From Symsagittifera roscoffensis (taxonomy: Eukaryota; Xenacoelomorpha; Acoela; Convolutidae): a DNA stretch of 64,000 nt. The position numbers and the translations under genes are program-made. The notes beneath the pieces were generated by a model, which saw nothing but the letters and a program-made list of their open reading frames with translations, did no database searches and was not told the DNA's origin. Below, in pieces: positions 10,560 to 21,101 of this stretch. The first letter of the stretch is position 1. The number at the start of each line of letters is the position of its first letter. The stretch lies in NCBI RefSeq assembly GCF_963678635.1, contig NC_087062.1:64889253-64953252 (forward strand). The letters are read 5' to 3'.

Positions 10560-13500
10560 TTATTGATTTTCATATATATGTGATGAAAAAGGTTGTTCAT
10601 ATATAATAGGTTCGTAGTCATTTTCGACTGCTATCATATTGATGGAGATAGTGTTTTCTGTATCACTTTCTGAATCTGATGATTCACAGTTTATTTGATT
10701 TAGTTGTAGTTCGTTATTTCCTGTGTCATCAATATCTGGGGGGTCTGATGTTGTTTCTTGGTTTGATTGTACTTGATTAATATTTCTTTGATGTTTAGGT
10801 GTACTACTTCTGTGGCGATTGTTAGAATTATTATAATGGTTATTATTCCTGTGTGGTGATTGTGAATAATTTCTATAACGGTTATTATAACTTGAATGTC
10901 GATTTTGTGAATTATTTCGTGATCTGTTTTGATAATTATTGTTTGGTCTGTTATAGTTTGATCTGTTATATGAGTTATTCCTTGATCGATTGTTCGGGTA
11001 ATTCTGGTTTCGGTTGTTTGAATAACTTCTATTTCGATTATTGGAGTAGTTTCTATTTCTATTGTATGATGAGTTTCGTGATTGATTGTTTGGATAGTAA
11101 TTATTTCTTGAGTGGGAATTAGATCTAGAAACAAATTGTGTTGTGTTTGAATTTGATCTGGAGTAGTTATTTCGACTATTTGGTCTATTGTAATAATTTT
11201 GTGACGAATTTTGTGTATTTCTTCGTTCTGGTGATCTTCCTCTATAACTTGAGTTATATGGTGATTGAGTTCTCGTGTAATTGGTATTGTTCGGAAGTGG
11301 TTTTCCTGAACTGTTGTTGCTGTATACATTTTTGCTCGGTAGATTTTGATCTTTTTTCATGTACTGATAGAATGATTTATTCGGTTCTTTATATTTTTGA
11401 GGTTTGTTTTGATTGTCCTGTTGTTTTTGTCTACATTCAAAAATACTATGTCCGTATCGTCGGCAATAATTACACCATTTTTTGAAAGATGGTTTGCCTT
11501 TAAAGTTTGGGTGTTTTTCGTAAATATTGAGTATTTCAGTGATTTTTTCAACGAGGTCTGTATCTGATTCCTGTATATTATTGACATTTGTGGTATTTGT
11601 TTCAATTCGATTAACATATTGTAATTTCAGATTTTCTGTTTCTTCAAGTTTCATTGTGATTTCCGCTTGCTCTAGTTTATCTACTAGTTTTCGAAAATCT
11701 AAATCGGGCTCTCGAATTGAGGAGGGATGGGATGCTCTCTTTTTTATTGCTATTTTCCTTAATTGAGGTGTTAAGGTCATCATTAAGATTTCTGTCATTT
11801 TTGTGTTTTTGTAGTCGTGTGTATTTAGTGAGTATGCTTTTCGAACTAGTGTTTCGATACGTACTGCTAATTGTTTGATGGTTTCATTTGGTAATCTGCG
11901 AATTTCATTACATAAAACTCTTTGTTGTTGTTTGTTTCTTTCGGAGTCAAACATTTTTGAAAATTCCTGTGTAAATCTTTTCCAACTTGATTTTATTTCT
12001 ATAGGCAATACTGAAAACCATCTTTGGGCTGCGCCGTCTAGGGTTGTCTGTATCAACGCTGTGCGTCGATGTATCCAATTTTAATGTAGTGGCGTATTAA
12101 TTGGTTCAGGTCCTATATTTAAAATTAAATTTGCTGTTACTGCATTTAAATAATCTTCTACAGAATATTCAGGGTCTGTTCCTGTGAATACCATTAATGG
12201 TTTGTTTGATGTTATTGATGATCCACCCATAAGGTATGGATTCATTGTCATTTGTAATGATTCTGCTGCATTTGGCATTTGTGAAAAATTCGAAAGTTGA
12301 TTTTTTGTTATTTCGTGTTGTTGAAGGTAATATGGAAGTGGTATTTCATTTTGCATTTGTGTTGGTTGGTACGAGTGTGTAATCATTTGGTTTTGTGGCT
12401 GAATTGGTTGAAAAGATTGTGTATTAATTGGGTTTTGCATTTGCATTGGTTGTTGATTTTGTGTATCTGTTGGGTTTGGAGAAAAAATTCTATGATATGT
12501 ATATGGTTTTTGCACTCCTTGTCCACGATATTCTTGAGTGTATGGTGCAAATATATCTGGTTGTAAATAATCATCATCGGAGGATAAATAATCCGTTTGA
12601 TGAGATGCTTGCTTTTTATTTTTATTCTGTTGAAAGAATGGGTAATTTTCACTACGATCCTGTGGAGGATGTGAATTAGTTTGAAAATTTACTGAGTTGG
12701 TTGTTGCCATTGGGTTATCCCAATATCGAGATCTTATCTGATTATTATTATTTTTTCGTGGGGGATAGTTTGTTTTTGATGAATGTGCGTAATTATATTT
12801 GTGTTCCGCAAAAGTGTTTCTTGTGAACGTTCTGCGTGTTTTTGACGGTATTGTCATGGGTCTATATGTTTGATAATCCATTTGTGAATATTTTGGAGCA
12901 ACCGAAGGTTTAACGGTTGATTGTAAGGTTACCTGTGCTAGTGAAGTGTTTGTATTTCTTGGTGTTGTTAAATTTGGACGTATTGGTGAAATACTTTGTT
13001 GTGTAGTTGTTGTTTGTACAATTTCTTCATTTATGAAGTGTGATGGTGTCTGAATATCTTGCTGAGTGAGATTCCTAGTTCCATTAAGGTTTTCATTGTG
13101 TATGACGGTCGAGTTTAAGCTGTTATTTCGCGTATCGGGTAAAAATGTATTGTAGTTTAATGGTGTTGCATCAATGGTTAATGGTACTACTCTTACATAA
13201 TCTCTTGTATAAGATATTGTACTTATTGCTTGACTTGCAATTGATTGTGGGATATTTATAAATGCATAATGAGACCATTCGGGGTCCCAAACCTAGTCTG
13301 ACTGTTCTGTGATGGCGGTATCATCGTTTGAATTTTTAGGTCTGAAATTTTTTCTTGCTTGTGAAATTAAATCTATATTATGTGTGAAATAATCTATTAT
13401 AAACCATCCCAAAATTTTTTGTAAGTCATGTTTTGTATGTTGTGAAACATCATCTTTAGTGAAATTTTCTTTAATTATATGTAGAAATGTTGAAAATAGT

Positions 13501-14003
13501 GTGATTTCATGTCGTACCTTTATATGTTTGGATGTCTCTGTCGGTGAGACACTTGGGATTGGAATTTCGTTCTCTAATATTGAGATATAACTATATATTA
13601 TGGCAAAAACTTCATTAGTGAATATGGAGTTTGCTCTTTGTGAGTTATGATATTGTATGCTTTTTATGTATTCTGAGAATACTTTTGAAAATTCTAAATC
13701 AAGGTCGTCTGTTTGAATTACATATTTGCGGTGATTCGGGTTTGGTGAGCTGAATTCTATGGTGTAGATTCCGTATTGTTGTGTCAAATTACATATATCT
13801 TTCAGATAGTGATCAATAATTTGTCTTTTGATCTTTACATCTGGGAACTCTGCTTTACATGGGCTGATTCCGGGTTCAAATAAATTTAGTAGTAAATTCT
13901 TGCAAAGTATATGCTGTCCTCTATCATTAGGTGCATCTACGAGGAAGGGGAAGATATCGTCATCATCTGGACTATCTTCACTTGGAGTGTGTGTTTGGCT
14001 CAT
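10560..14003 (-). pseudogene. gag: very long gag of E1 (about 1,147 codons), two internal stops
   Basis: The ATG at 14003 opens a frame that continues in phase to the TAA at 10562-10560, interrupted by a TAG at 13295-13293 and a TAA at 12083-12081. E2 reads Tyr and Gln at these two points, so one long Gag is likely. The N-terminal ~235 residues have no family I recognise. A Pro/Gln/Asn-rich linker follows, then the Ty3/gypsy capsid signature (FTGTDPEYSVEDYL; AAQRWFSVLP), one CCHC zinc knuckle (CNYCRRYGHSIFEC, near 11450), and an Asn/Arg/Ser/Tyr-rich low-complexity nucleocapsid tail (about 10800-11330). The length is well above a usual Gag of 300-500 residues. Confidence 0.8.
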
Positions 14004-14445
14004 TTTTTCGTTGAATGACTGTTAATAGGTAATTATCGATGTGTCTAAATGGTTGATTCCAATTATATAAATGTACTGGTTTGTGTTTATATTGCTTTTT
14101 TATTCTTCTTTTTCCTCTTTTTGATGAATTTGAAGTTGTTTCTGAGTCGGAAAAATATAATTGATCGTGAATGGGGCAATTTTTATCTATAGATTCTTTT
14201 AATTTATAAAGTTCGTCTAAATTGCTGGCTTCTGATTCTGAAAATGCGTTTCTATTTTTGGAAAATCTTTTTCGTGTTATTTGTTTTTGTTTAGTTATTA
14301 TTTTTCTTTTTAGTGTTTGTCGTTTTTTTCTAATATATCCAACTGTTTGTGTGTGAGGTGTGATTACAAGGTCGTATTTTTTGTTATCTATTTCACAGTT
14401 GTGCAAAACGATTGTTTGTTTGTTTCCTAGATTTTTAAATGACAT
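13978..14445 (-). CDS. ORF0, basic protein upstream of gag
   Basis: The ORF encodes 155 residues and ends 26 bases inside the gag start in a different frame. Residues 38-65 are a dense Lys/Arg block and a second basic block follows at about 108-120. An acidic/Ser patch lies between them. The composition suggests a nucleic-acid-binding or nuclear protein. There is no E2 counterpart to compare, because the Penelope-like insertion replaces this region. It could be a chance ORF, but its size and the tight overlap with gag make a leader accessory gene plausible. Confidence 0.45.
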   Translation of the reverse strand: MSFKNLGNKQTIVLHNCEIDNKKYDLVITPHTQTVGYIRKKRQTLKRKIITKQKQITRKRFSKNRNAFSESEASNLDELYKLKESIDKNCPIHDQLYFSDSETTSNSSKRGKRRIKKQYKHKPVHLYNWNQPFRHIDNYLLTVIQRKNEPNTHSK

Positions 14446-15309
14446 AAGGTTTAGGATGATGGATGCAAAAAGTTGTTAGATGATTTCTATTCCTTAAATT
14501 GTTAGTCCTTACGATTTTTTGGTTAGGTTAACCTGGGTCTATTTGTCCAGGGTTGGAGAGAAAAGTATATCGATTCCGAAGAATGATTTTTTACTTTCTC
14601 GTGGCTAGTATAAGCTAAGGTGTTAACTTACTTAATCTTACTTAAGGGTAGTGATTGTGTTCAAGGGTTGGAGAATAGTAAATCGATCCACAAGGTTCAG
14701 GTATAATTAGAACGCGAGTAGTTCGTTAGATACTATTTTAAACTTACTAAGTCTACGATTTATCCTGGGTCTGGTAAGAGGAGGGTTCAAGTGAAGGATG
14801 AATAACCGAAGTTCTTCACTGTTTATCCTAATTTGAATGATTAGTTTTGTTCAAAAATTTCTATTAGTCTTGGGTTTTTTGAAAGGGTTGGATAGTGAAT
14901 CGACGTTTGAGGTCGTTAGACACTAGCTAAGTAGGCGGGGGAGAACAAAATTGTTCTATTGATCCAAGGATAGGCCTTGATGATCTGATTTTAAAATTAA
15001 GTGATTTTAAGTTTAAAATGGTTTAAATTTGTTTAAGAAAAGATTTAGTGTTTTAATGATATTTGTGAGCTTATGATTGCTGTTATGTTTTAGGTGATGA
15101 AGCTGAGACAACTGATGATTTTATGATTACTAACAGTTTATTGTCATGCTACTAATTTTTATTTTGATTTTCAATAAATATTTTCCAAACATGTTTTATA
15201 TAATACTGCAGAATTTTAGGAAAACGATCTGAGATATTTTTATCAATCGTTATTGTATATTAATATTTTGTTTAGCGCCTGTAATGAGCATGAAGATTGG
15301 CTTCAAGAT
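14446..15309. other. E1 leader region with degenerate repeats
   Basis: No ORF can be supported. A motif GGGTTGGA followed within about 25 bases by ATCGA recurs three times (about 14551, 14683 and 14884), and GGGTCT/TTGGG-type strings accompany it, suggesting a decayed tandem repeat in the 5' leader. I could not identify a primer-binding site with confidence. Confidence 0.4.
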
Positions 15310-15648
15310 TTAAGTTTGCAAATAAAAATCTAAATTCATTGCTAATAAGATTCTAAATATAAAAGTTTGTGTTGGCTTTTGCCGTACTATCATATAACTA
15401 TTTGGTAAGTTTCTACTTTGTCGTATGTCGTCTCTGGTTCGAGGTCTTCTTCCAATTCCGGGTAGTTCTATTATCGTTCGGAATATTGGCTCTGATCTAT
15501 TGAGTCGTAGAGACATTTCGATTAAATTATCTTCGTATAACATTTTAAAAATGTTTTGTCTAAATTCTAATCTATTTTTGGTTAATTCTAAGCTATTAAG
15601 GTCTTGTTCGAGACTTATGGTCGCACCAGATGAGTTATAACCGAGGTG
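15310..15648 (-). CDS. orphan ORF of about 110 codons next to repeat R1
   Basis: The frame is open from about 15648 to the stop at 15310, with an internal ATG at 15543 (77 residues from there). The translation is not low complexity and contains an Arg-rich patch (IGRRPRTRDD). The open frame ends almost exactly where R1 begins. It may be a leader ORF or a first exon of the element, or chance. No relative elsewhere in the window. Confidence 0.25.
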   Translation of the reverse strand, partial: HLGYNSSGATISLEQDLNSLELTKNRLEFRQNIFKMLYEDNLIEMSLRLNRSEPIFRTIIELPGIGRRPRTRDDIRQSRNLPNSYMIVRQKPTQTFIFRILLAMNLDFYLQT

Positions 15649-15650
15649 GT

Positions 15651-16041
15651 TAACTCATAGAGTAATTTCGGATAGGGTACACCGTCTGCTCGTCACGCTA
15701 TCTTATTTTCGGCCGGATAGATTCGTGCAACTTCTTAGTCTAATACCGATCCTAATCTTACTCTTATACTATCTAGTCTCAGGTTGTTTAACTAGTCTCT
15801 GCTAGGCTCAATAGATCTAGGGTATACTGGTTCATTGCGGCTGCTGAAGTTCTCTTGGAGAGTCAACTAATTTCTAAGTTAAATTCAAATCTCTCTGGTG
15901 CTGAAATTACAAGTAATTTCAGCACTTACAAATAAGTGGGTTGTTAGTTAGATGGATCATGATTGGTTAATATTAAATACTTTACAATGGTAAAATATCT
16001 AATTTATCCAATCATAAAATGTAGTTTAGATCAGGTTCCAC
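15651..16041. repeat. repeat R1, copy A
   Basis: About 391 bp, matching copy B at 18466-18826 from TAACTCATAG to GATCAGGTTCCAC, with a stretch of about 40 identical bases around CTGCTCGTCACGC. Flanks differ completely on both sides. One copy sits at the 5' side of E1 and the other at the 3' side of E2, so this may be a conserved LTR core of the two related elements. A separate short repeat family is the alternative. Confidence 0.6.
15898..15938. other. nested hairpins inside R1
   Basis: A 13-bp perfect inverted repeat with a 2-base centre lies at 15898-15925 (arm GTGCTGAAATTAC). It is followed by a 6-bp stem with a CAAA loop at 15923-15938, sharing three bases. Copy B keeps both (18681-18721) with one mismatch. 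It could be an RNA stem-loop of an LTR or a protein-binding palindrome. Confidence 0.5.
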
Positions 16042-17450
16042 AAGTCAGTTGTCCAAACTGTAAAACAGTAACAATAAACGAAGACTTTCTGGGAAAAAGA
16101 GCAATAAACCCTGGATGAATTGGTTTGAAAACAAGGATCGAGAACCAGGATGAATTGTAGCGCTAATAAGAAAATTGTCCGCCAAAGAAGTGATGTGATA
16201 TTCATTGCCATGGTTTGAAAATATTGAGTGAAACCTCCTTCTTTTGTGGGCGGTGGCTGGAGAATTAAAATTCACGCTGCTGAGTTTAGTTGCTATTTAA
16301 AACTCCAGGGTTACTTTCATGTTTCGTTTTCTATGCAACTTTGATGACTGATAGAGATCACCAAAAATCTTTGTCTCAACCGTTGGAATCATTAAGAAAA
16401 AACAGTTTTCATAGAATTTTGAGGGAACACACCGCCCAATCGACGAATGTTCAGATTTAGAAAAGACTAACACAAAAATACAAGCAAACATGCGAGGCAT
16501 GGGCAGCGGGATGTATTGATCAGCGAAATGAAAAAAGCAAAATCCTTTTAGCTGACAGACATAAATAGCAAAACGTTGGAGAATTTTCGGTATTTCTTAG
16601 AAAATCGAACAAAAAGGGAGCCGGGTACCTTTTTTTAGCAGGAATTGCTTGAAGTTAAGGCTGTGTTTCGGCCGAAAATACTCGAGACAATCGGCGCGAA
16701 CAGTAAACTGTGAACAATAGTAGCACCCAAATGTGGCGACATGAAAAAACAATAACAAGCTGAAAATGTGAGTGGTTTTGAAATGTACAAGTTGCGGACA
16801 AACTTAGAGGGACAAAGCTAGAAGCAGTAGTTTTGAGGAACGAATATTTCAAAATGAAAATACAGCAGAAAGAAACAGACAATTTAAAACTACGGCAAAA
16901 AAAATGAAAAAGATATAAACCAAAACTAGTTGTTACGAAAACAAAGACAAGATACGAGAAAAATGCAAAAACAAAATGTGTTTTCACGGTTGTACAATCA
17001 GTTATAATTGTTCCAAGCTAGAACTGCAGACGAGCAGTTTAAAAAAAAAGAGGTTAGAAAAGATTGTTTTTGAATTCGAAAGAACTTAGGTTTTCACCAA
17101 ACTGTCTCTTTCCTGGGAAAAAATATATTGGGAGTTTTGGAAAAGTGTTCAAATTTTTTAATCGACTTTTTTGCACGGAAGTTTATAGTCAAAAATGACT
17201 GTTTATGTTTTTTTATAGAATGTTCTTGAGTTAGTTCAATGTTTTTGTTCGATATTATCTCATAACACCACTGACAAAACAACAGAGTTTAGAAAAAAAG
17301 TCCGTTCCCCCAGACGGTTTAACCGAAACTTTCGAATGCAGTTGAAGACGTTACAAAGCAACTTATCATCAAAAATTAAATTTTTGACTTGCAATCTGAC
17401 ATTTCTAAGAAACATCATAAAATCGCGGGGAAACCGAAGGTTCAATTGCA
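16042..17450. other. non-coding stretch, nothing recognised
   Basis: I see no supported gene. The longest ORFs are low-complexity hydrophobic translations of A-rich sequence (for example 16655-16987 on the minus strand) and look like chance. There are no clear repeats within it. Confidence 0.4.
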
Positions 17451-18445
17451 GATGGAAACCGAAGGTTCAATGGACACCGCCGAGCCCTCCCAAAACTGGC
17501 ATTTGGAAGTTGGAAGAATAACAATGTTATCTCTCAGGATGTGCAGAAGCCAAGCCCTGGCCCTTTTAAGTAACTGTTTTTTGTTGAAGTCTTTTTCAAC
17601 TACTAGAGTGCCCTGAAGATTTGAACTGAACTCCATTGTAACAGTTTGTTTGCAAGTGCGATTAATTAGAAAGCATACGAACGAGGAAAACTTCAATTCT
17701 TCTCAAGAAACCTTTCATGAGTAACTGTAAATGAAAATAACTATTAACTTGTTGCTAGCCATGATAACGTTGTCTATGGAATCGATGCAAGCTATGTTTT
17801 TAATGATTCCTCATAGTTGTAAAGTAAAAAGAGCTGATTGGGTGCTAGGCCGAAGGGTGCAACACTTTCGTTGATCCTTGACCAGACCAAAAACCAACTA
17901 ACAAGGACGAGAGATTGAAAACGTAGACACGGCGAAATACGTAGATTTAAGTTATCTGACATCAGTCAATCATAAATGTTTCTACTTTCCCTCCCTGTGT
18001 TTTTTCTCGACGAATACATCAGAGGAGTTTTATGACCCTCGTGTGCGGGGTTGTGTAAGGCAATTAAAAATTGTGATCAGCAAACGATCCTGCGAATACT
18101 TGAGTTGAGGACGTTAATGTCCTGTATCGAGCTAGCCGGAGGAAATTTAACCTCTAATTAGATAGGTTCAGCTCTTTATATTCTTTTAAACCTAAATCTT
18201 TGGGGTTTGTAGTGTTAGTTGGGAAGTCATGCACACGCTCTTTCTGTGACTTTAAACCTAAAATTAAACAAAAAATATCCATTAACTAAAAAAAGTCAGA
18301 AAAAAAACTTATCTAGAATATATTGTTCTCTAACGTGATGTGTTCAGAATTTTTCATTAATTGTGGTTTCAGATGTTTCATATCAATCCTTTTTAGCAGA
18401 TCAAGTGTTTTGGTTGGTTGTTAAGTTCCCTCACTGGATTGGTGT
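17450..18445 (+). repeat. repeat R2, diverged copy (possible solo LTR)
   Basis: This region aligns by eye in the same order with 47560-48660. Shared anchors are GTTTTTAATGA (17795, 47852), CAGACCA followed by AACTAACAAGG versus AACTGGCAAGG (17883, 47987), TGATCAGCAA (18073, 48170), a TTAATG block, and a TTTCAG before the end. The copies are strongly diverged. Because the second copy lies just upstream of E3, R2 may be the LTR or leader of that family, and this copy an old solitary remnant. Confidence 0.5.
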
Positions 18446-18465
18446 TTTGAGTTGGGACTAATCTC

Positions 18466-18826
18466 TAACTCATAGGGTAAATTCAGGAGGGGTACACCGT
18501 CTGCTCGTCACGCTATCTTATTTTCGGCCGGTTAGATTCGTGTAACTTCTTAGTCTAAAACCAATCTTAATCTTACTCTTATATCTCTTAGTCTCAATAG
18601 ATCTAGAGTATACTGGTTTTGTTACGAGTCGGTCTCTTGGAAAAGGCAACTAAGTTGTAAGTTAAATTCAAAATGCTCTGGTGTTGAAATTACAAGTAAT
18701 TTCAGCACTTACAAATAAGTGGGTTGTTAGTTAGATGGAGTGTGATTGGTTAGTCTTTAATATTTTCGAGGGATAAAATATCTAATTTATAACCAATAAT
18801 AATATATAGCTTAGATCAGGTTCCAC
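18466..18826. repeat. repeat R1, copy B
   Basis: About 361 bp, the second copy of R1 (see 15651-16041). It lacks about 30 bases present in copy A but keeps both hairpins. It lies on the 3' side of E2. Confidence 0.6.
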
Positions 18827-21101
18827 CCATCCGGGGTTTACAGAGTTTTTGTTCTTTCGACTTCTTTCTGTAATGGAGGATGGATGATGATCGTTTGTAT
18901 TTTGCGAGAACCATTTCTTTTCCGTCCTCGGAGGTAAGAAATCCAGGAAGCTGGAATCATCGAGGTTGTTTTGTCATTCACCGATGACTGAGACCGTCAA
19001 CAAAATCAATCTGATTTCCAAATGGTTTGTTATGATCGTCTGTTCTTAATCGGTGTGGAAAACTGTGTTTCGATCTGGATTGTAAATGGGGTGAAGCTCG
19101 AGTTTGGAGGGAATGCCCTGTAACTCGGATCTGTACGTATACTTGAGCATCGAAGTGGTCATTGGTCTGTTTCAATGAAGTCCTTTGCTTCGAAGTCAAG
19201 TCGTCCATCAAATCCTTTGAGTTGTGGTTGTGAGCGGCATATCGGTTGTGTTCAGCCATTCTGTGGGTTATGTGCTACAAGGTCGTTTTAGCTGCTTGAT
19301 GCGCGCCTTCGTGATTGTGTATGGTCTATATTACATAAATAAATCCTTAGTTAGTTCTTCTTCTTAGTTATGATTTTTTATTAGTTTTTATTGCAAAAGC
19401 TTTTATTTTTAGTTCAATTATTTTAAAAGAGTTAATCACACTTGAGTATCTCTTATCAAAAAAGGAGTTTGTGACAAAGCGGCGTGGGTTCTAGCACGGT
19501 GGGTTAGGCTGGCTATTAAGGACGTCGTCCTCTTCTGGTTGGTTAGGCCAAGAGTGAGGGTATAATGCTCAGGACGTCGTCCTCTTCTGGTTGGTTAGGC
19601 CAAGAGTCAGGGTATAATTTCATGCTGGTTTTTTGTGGGGTCCTGTTTTGTGTTAACCTTTTATGTCGTGTTTGTTACATGTTTTTTCCTTTTGTTGTTT
19701 TGGTTGTGGCCTTTTCTCAAAAATCAAATTGTTTGGTTTGGGTTTGTCTTTCGACTTTTTGGTGTTTTATACTTTCTTCTTTAGACTTATCAATAGTCTT
19801 CAAAAGAATAAATTGTCGGTTCTTTAAGCTGGTTTAGGTACAGTGGGTTTTCTTTTCTTAGTCATGCTGTGAGTTTGTGGTTTATGGTGTTTATTAAGCT
19901 GCGTTGGTTAGTTGGGATTTTTGTATAATTCCTTTCCAACCGGGTTAAAAGAAAATTTGAAACTTGTTATTACTAGTTTGAGTTGGTATTAGTGAAAGTT
20001 AAAACTTGAAATCATTATTTTAAACAATTCGTCGTGGGCGAGCTGAGTGAGTGTGGATAGAATTTGTGTGCGAGTGAATTGACTCTTGAAAAGGTTAGTA
20101 CTGCCGGCTTTTATATAGATTTACTGCTGAAAATTTTAAATTTACTGCTTTGTGGGGTTTGAAATTATCAAATTATTTTCAGTGTATTTGGATTTATTAA
20201 ATTGTGGAAAAGAAGTTATAGAATAATTTACTAGAGTGGATAAGAAATTTTACTGTATCATTTATTGCGGTTTGTTAATAAGAGTTTTTATTTATAAAAG
20301 AGTTTGCAATTTTTTATTTTTGTTTTCTGTTTTATGATGGTGATCTAAAGACTAAAGGAAAACATTTAACAAGAAATGGTTAGTTTGTCTTGAACTTATT
20401 AGTGTTAAAATATTTAATTCATACCTACCTAGTCATCGGGAAAGAAGCCATGAGGGAAGATATCGTGTATTGAATCTTATGTGGTTAGTAATTTTGCTAA
20501 TATGCGAATGATGTTTTTAGTTTCAAGCAGTGGCCAAAGCAACTCAAGTGCTTTGATGGTGTTTAGTTATTCAGTGCCAATGAAAAAATCGTGATTGGTG
20601 TGCTGGATGAGGTTAAAAAGCCTGTGATTATATTAAGTATTGTGAATGAATTCTAATATTGGGATTTCTACAGGTTGGATTTATTCATGCGGGACAATGA
20701 GGGGTCGGGATTCTTCTAAATTAAAGGTTTTGGTGAGTGGACGAAATATATACATTTGTGTTATTGGGTCGTAATTTCTGAGGATGCCTTGTAAGTTAGT
20801 ATTTTTTATGCAGTAGGTGAAATTTAGAAAAAATGGTGATGTGTACTTAGAATTATAAAACTGAAATTGATGGTGGGGTTATCGTGATGGGGTGTGCAAA
20901 TTAAATTGATTTTGAATGAATCTATAATAAGGGTAAGTACGCGTTTGTTTAGTTCTCAACATGATGTCGTATGAACAGTGCAGATCTCGTTCTTTTGGAG
21001 TGAGGAAGTGAAAGGTTAGTTAAAAAGTTTCGAATTTATCGTAAAATGATTCGTAAGCTTGGATGCCGAGTAGTGCTTCGGAAATGATGTGGTCGTGTTT
21101 T
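18827..21101. other. 3' non-coding region of E2
   Basis: This stretch lies between the end of ORF-X of E2 and R1 and should hold the 3' LTR of E2. A minus-strand ORF of 93 codons at 18978-19259 is not low complexity but has no support from any copy. From 19265 to 21100 I see only T-rich non-coding sequence apart from a short tandem duplication at 19519. Confidence 0.35.
19519..19620 (+). repeat. 52-bp tandem duplication
   Basis: Two adjacent copies of a 52-bp unit beginning AGGACGTCGTCCTCTTCTGG (starts 19519 and 19571), differing at one or two bases. Confidence 0.85.

Larger units (their letters stand above)
1..16041 (-). mobile_element. E1: large env-bearing Ty3/gypsy-type LTR element, 3' end off the window
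   Basis: The minus strand carries, in order, ORF0, gag, pol, two small membrane ORFs, a Pro/Ser-rich ORF, an env-like ORF and ORF-X. Pol order (protease, RT, RNase H, integrase) is that of Ty3/gypsy. The same order recurs in E2, so the downstream ORFs belong to the element and are not chance neighbours. The 5' boundary is uncertain; I place it at the R1 repeat because that repeat recurs beside E2. The left end, with the 3' LTR, lies outside the window. The coding strand is strikingly A-rich and G-poor. Confidence 0.75.

Noticed and set aside
16655-16987. 110-codon hydrophobic ORF on the minus strand
   Set aside because: Translation of A-rich non-coding DNA, no homologue in the window and no gene context.
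18978-19259. 93-codon minus-strand ORF near R1 copy B
   Set aside because: Protein-like in composition but no second copy, no motif, and located where an LTR is expected; kept only as a note in the regional entry.
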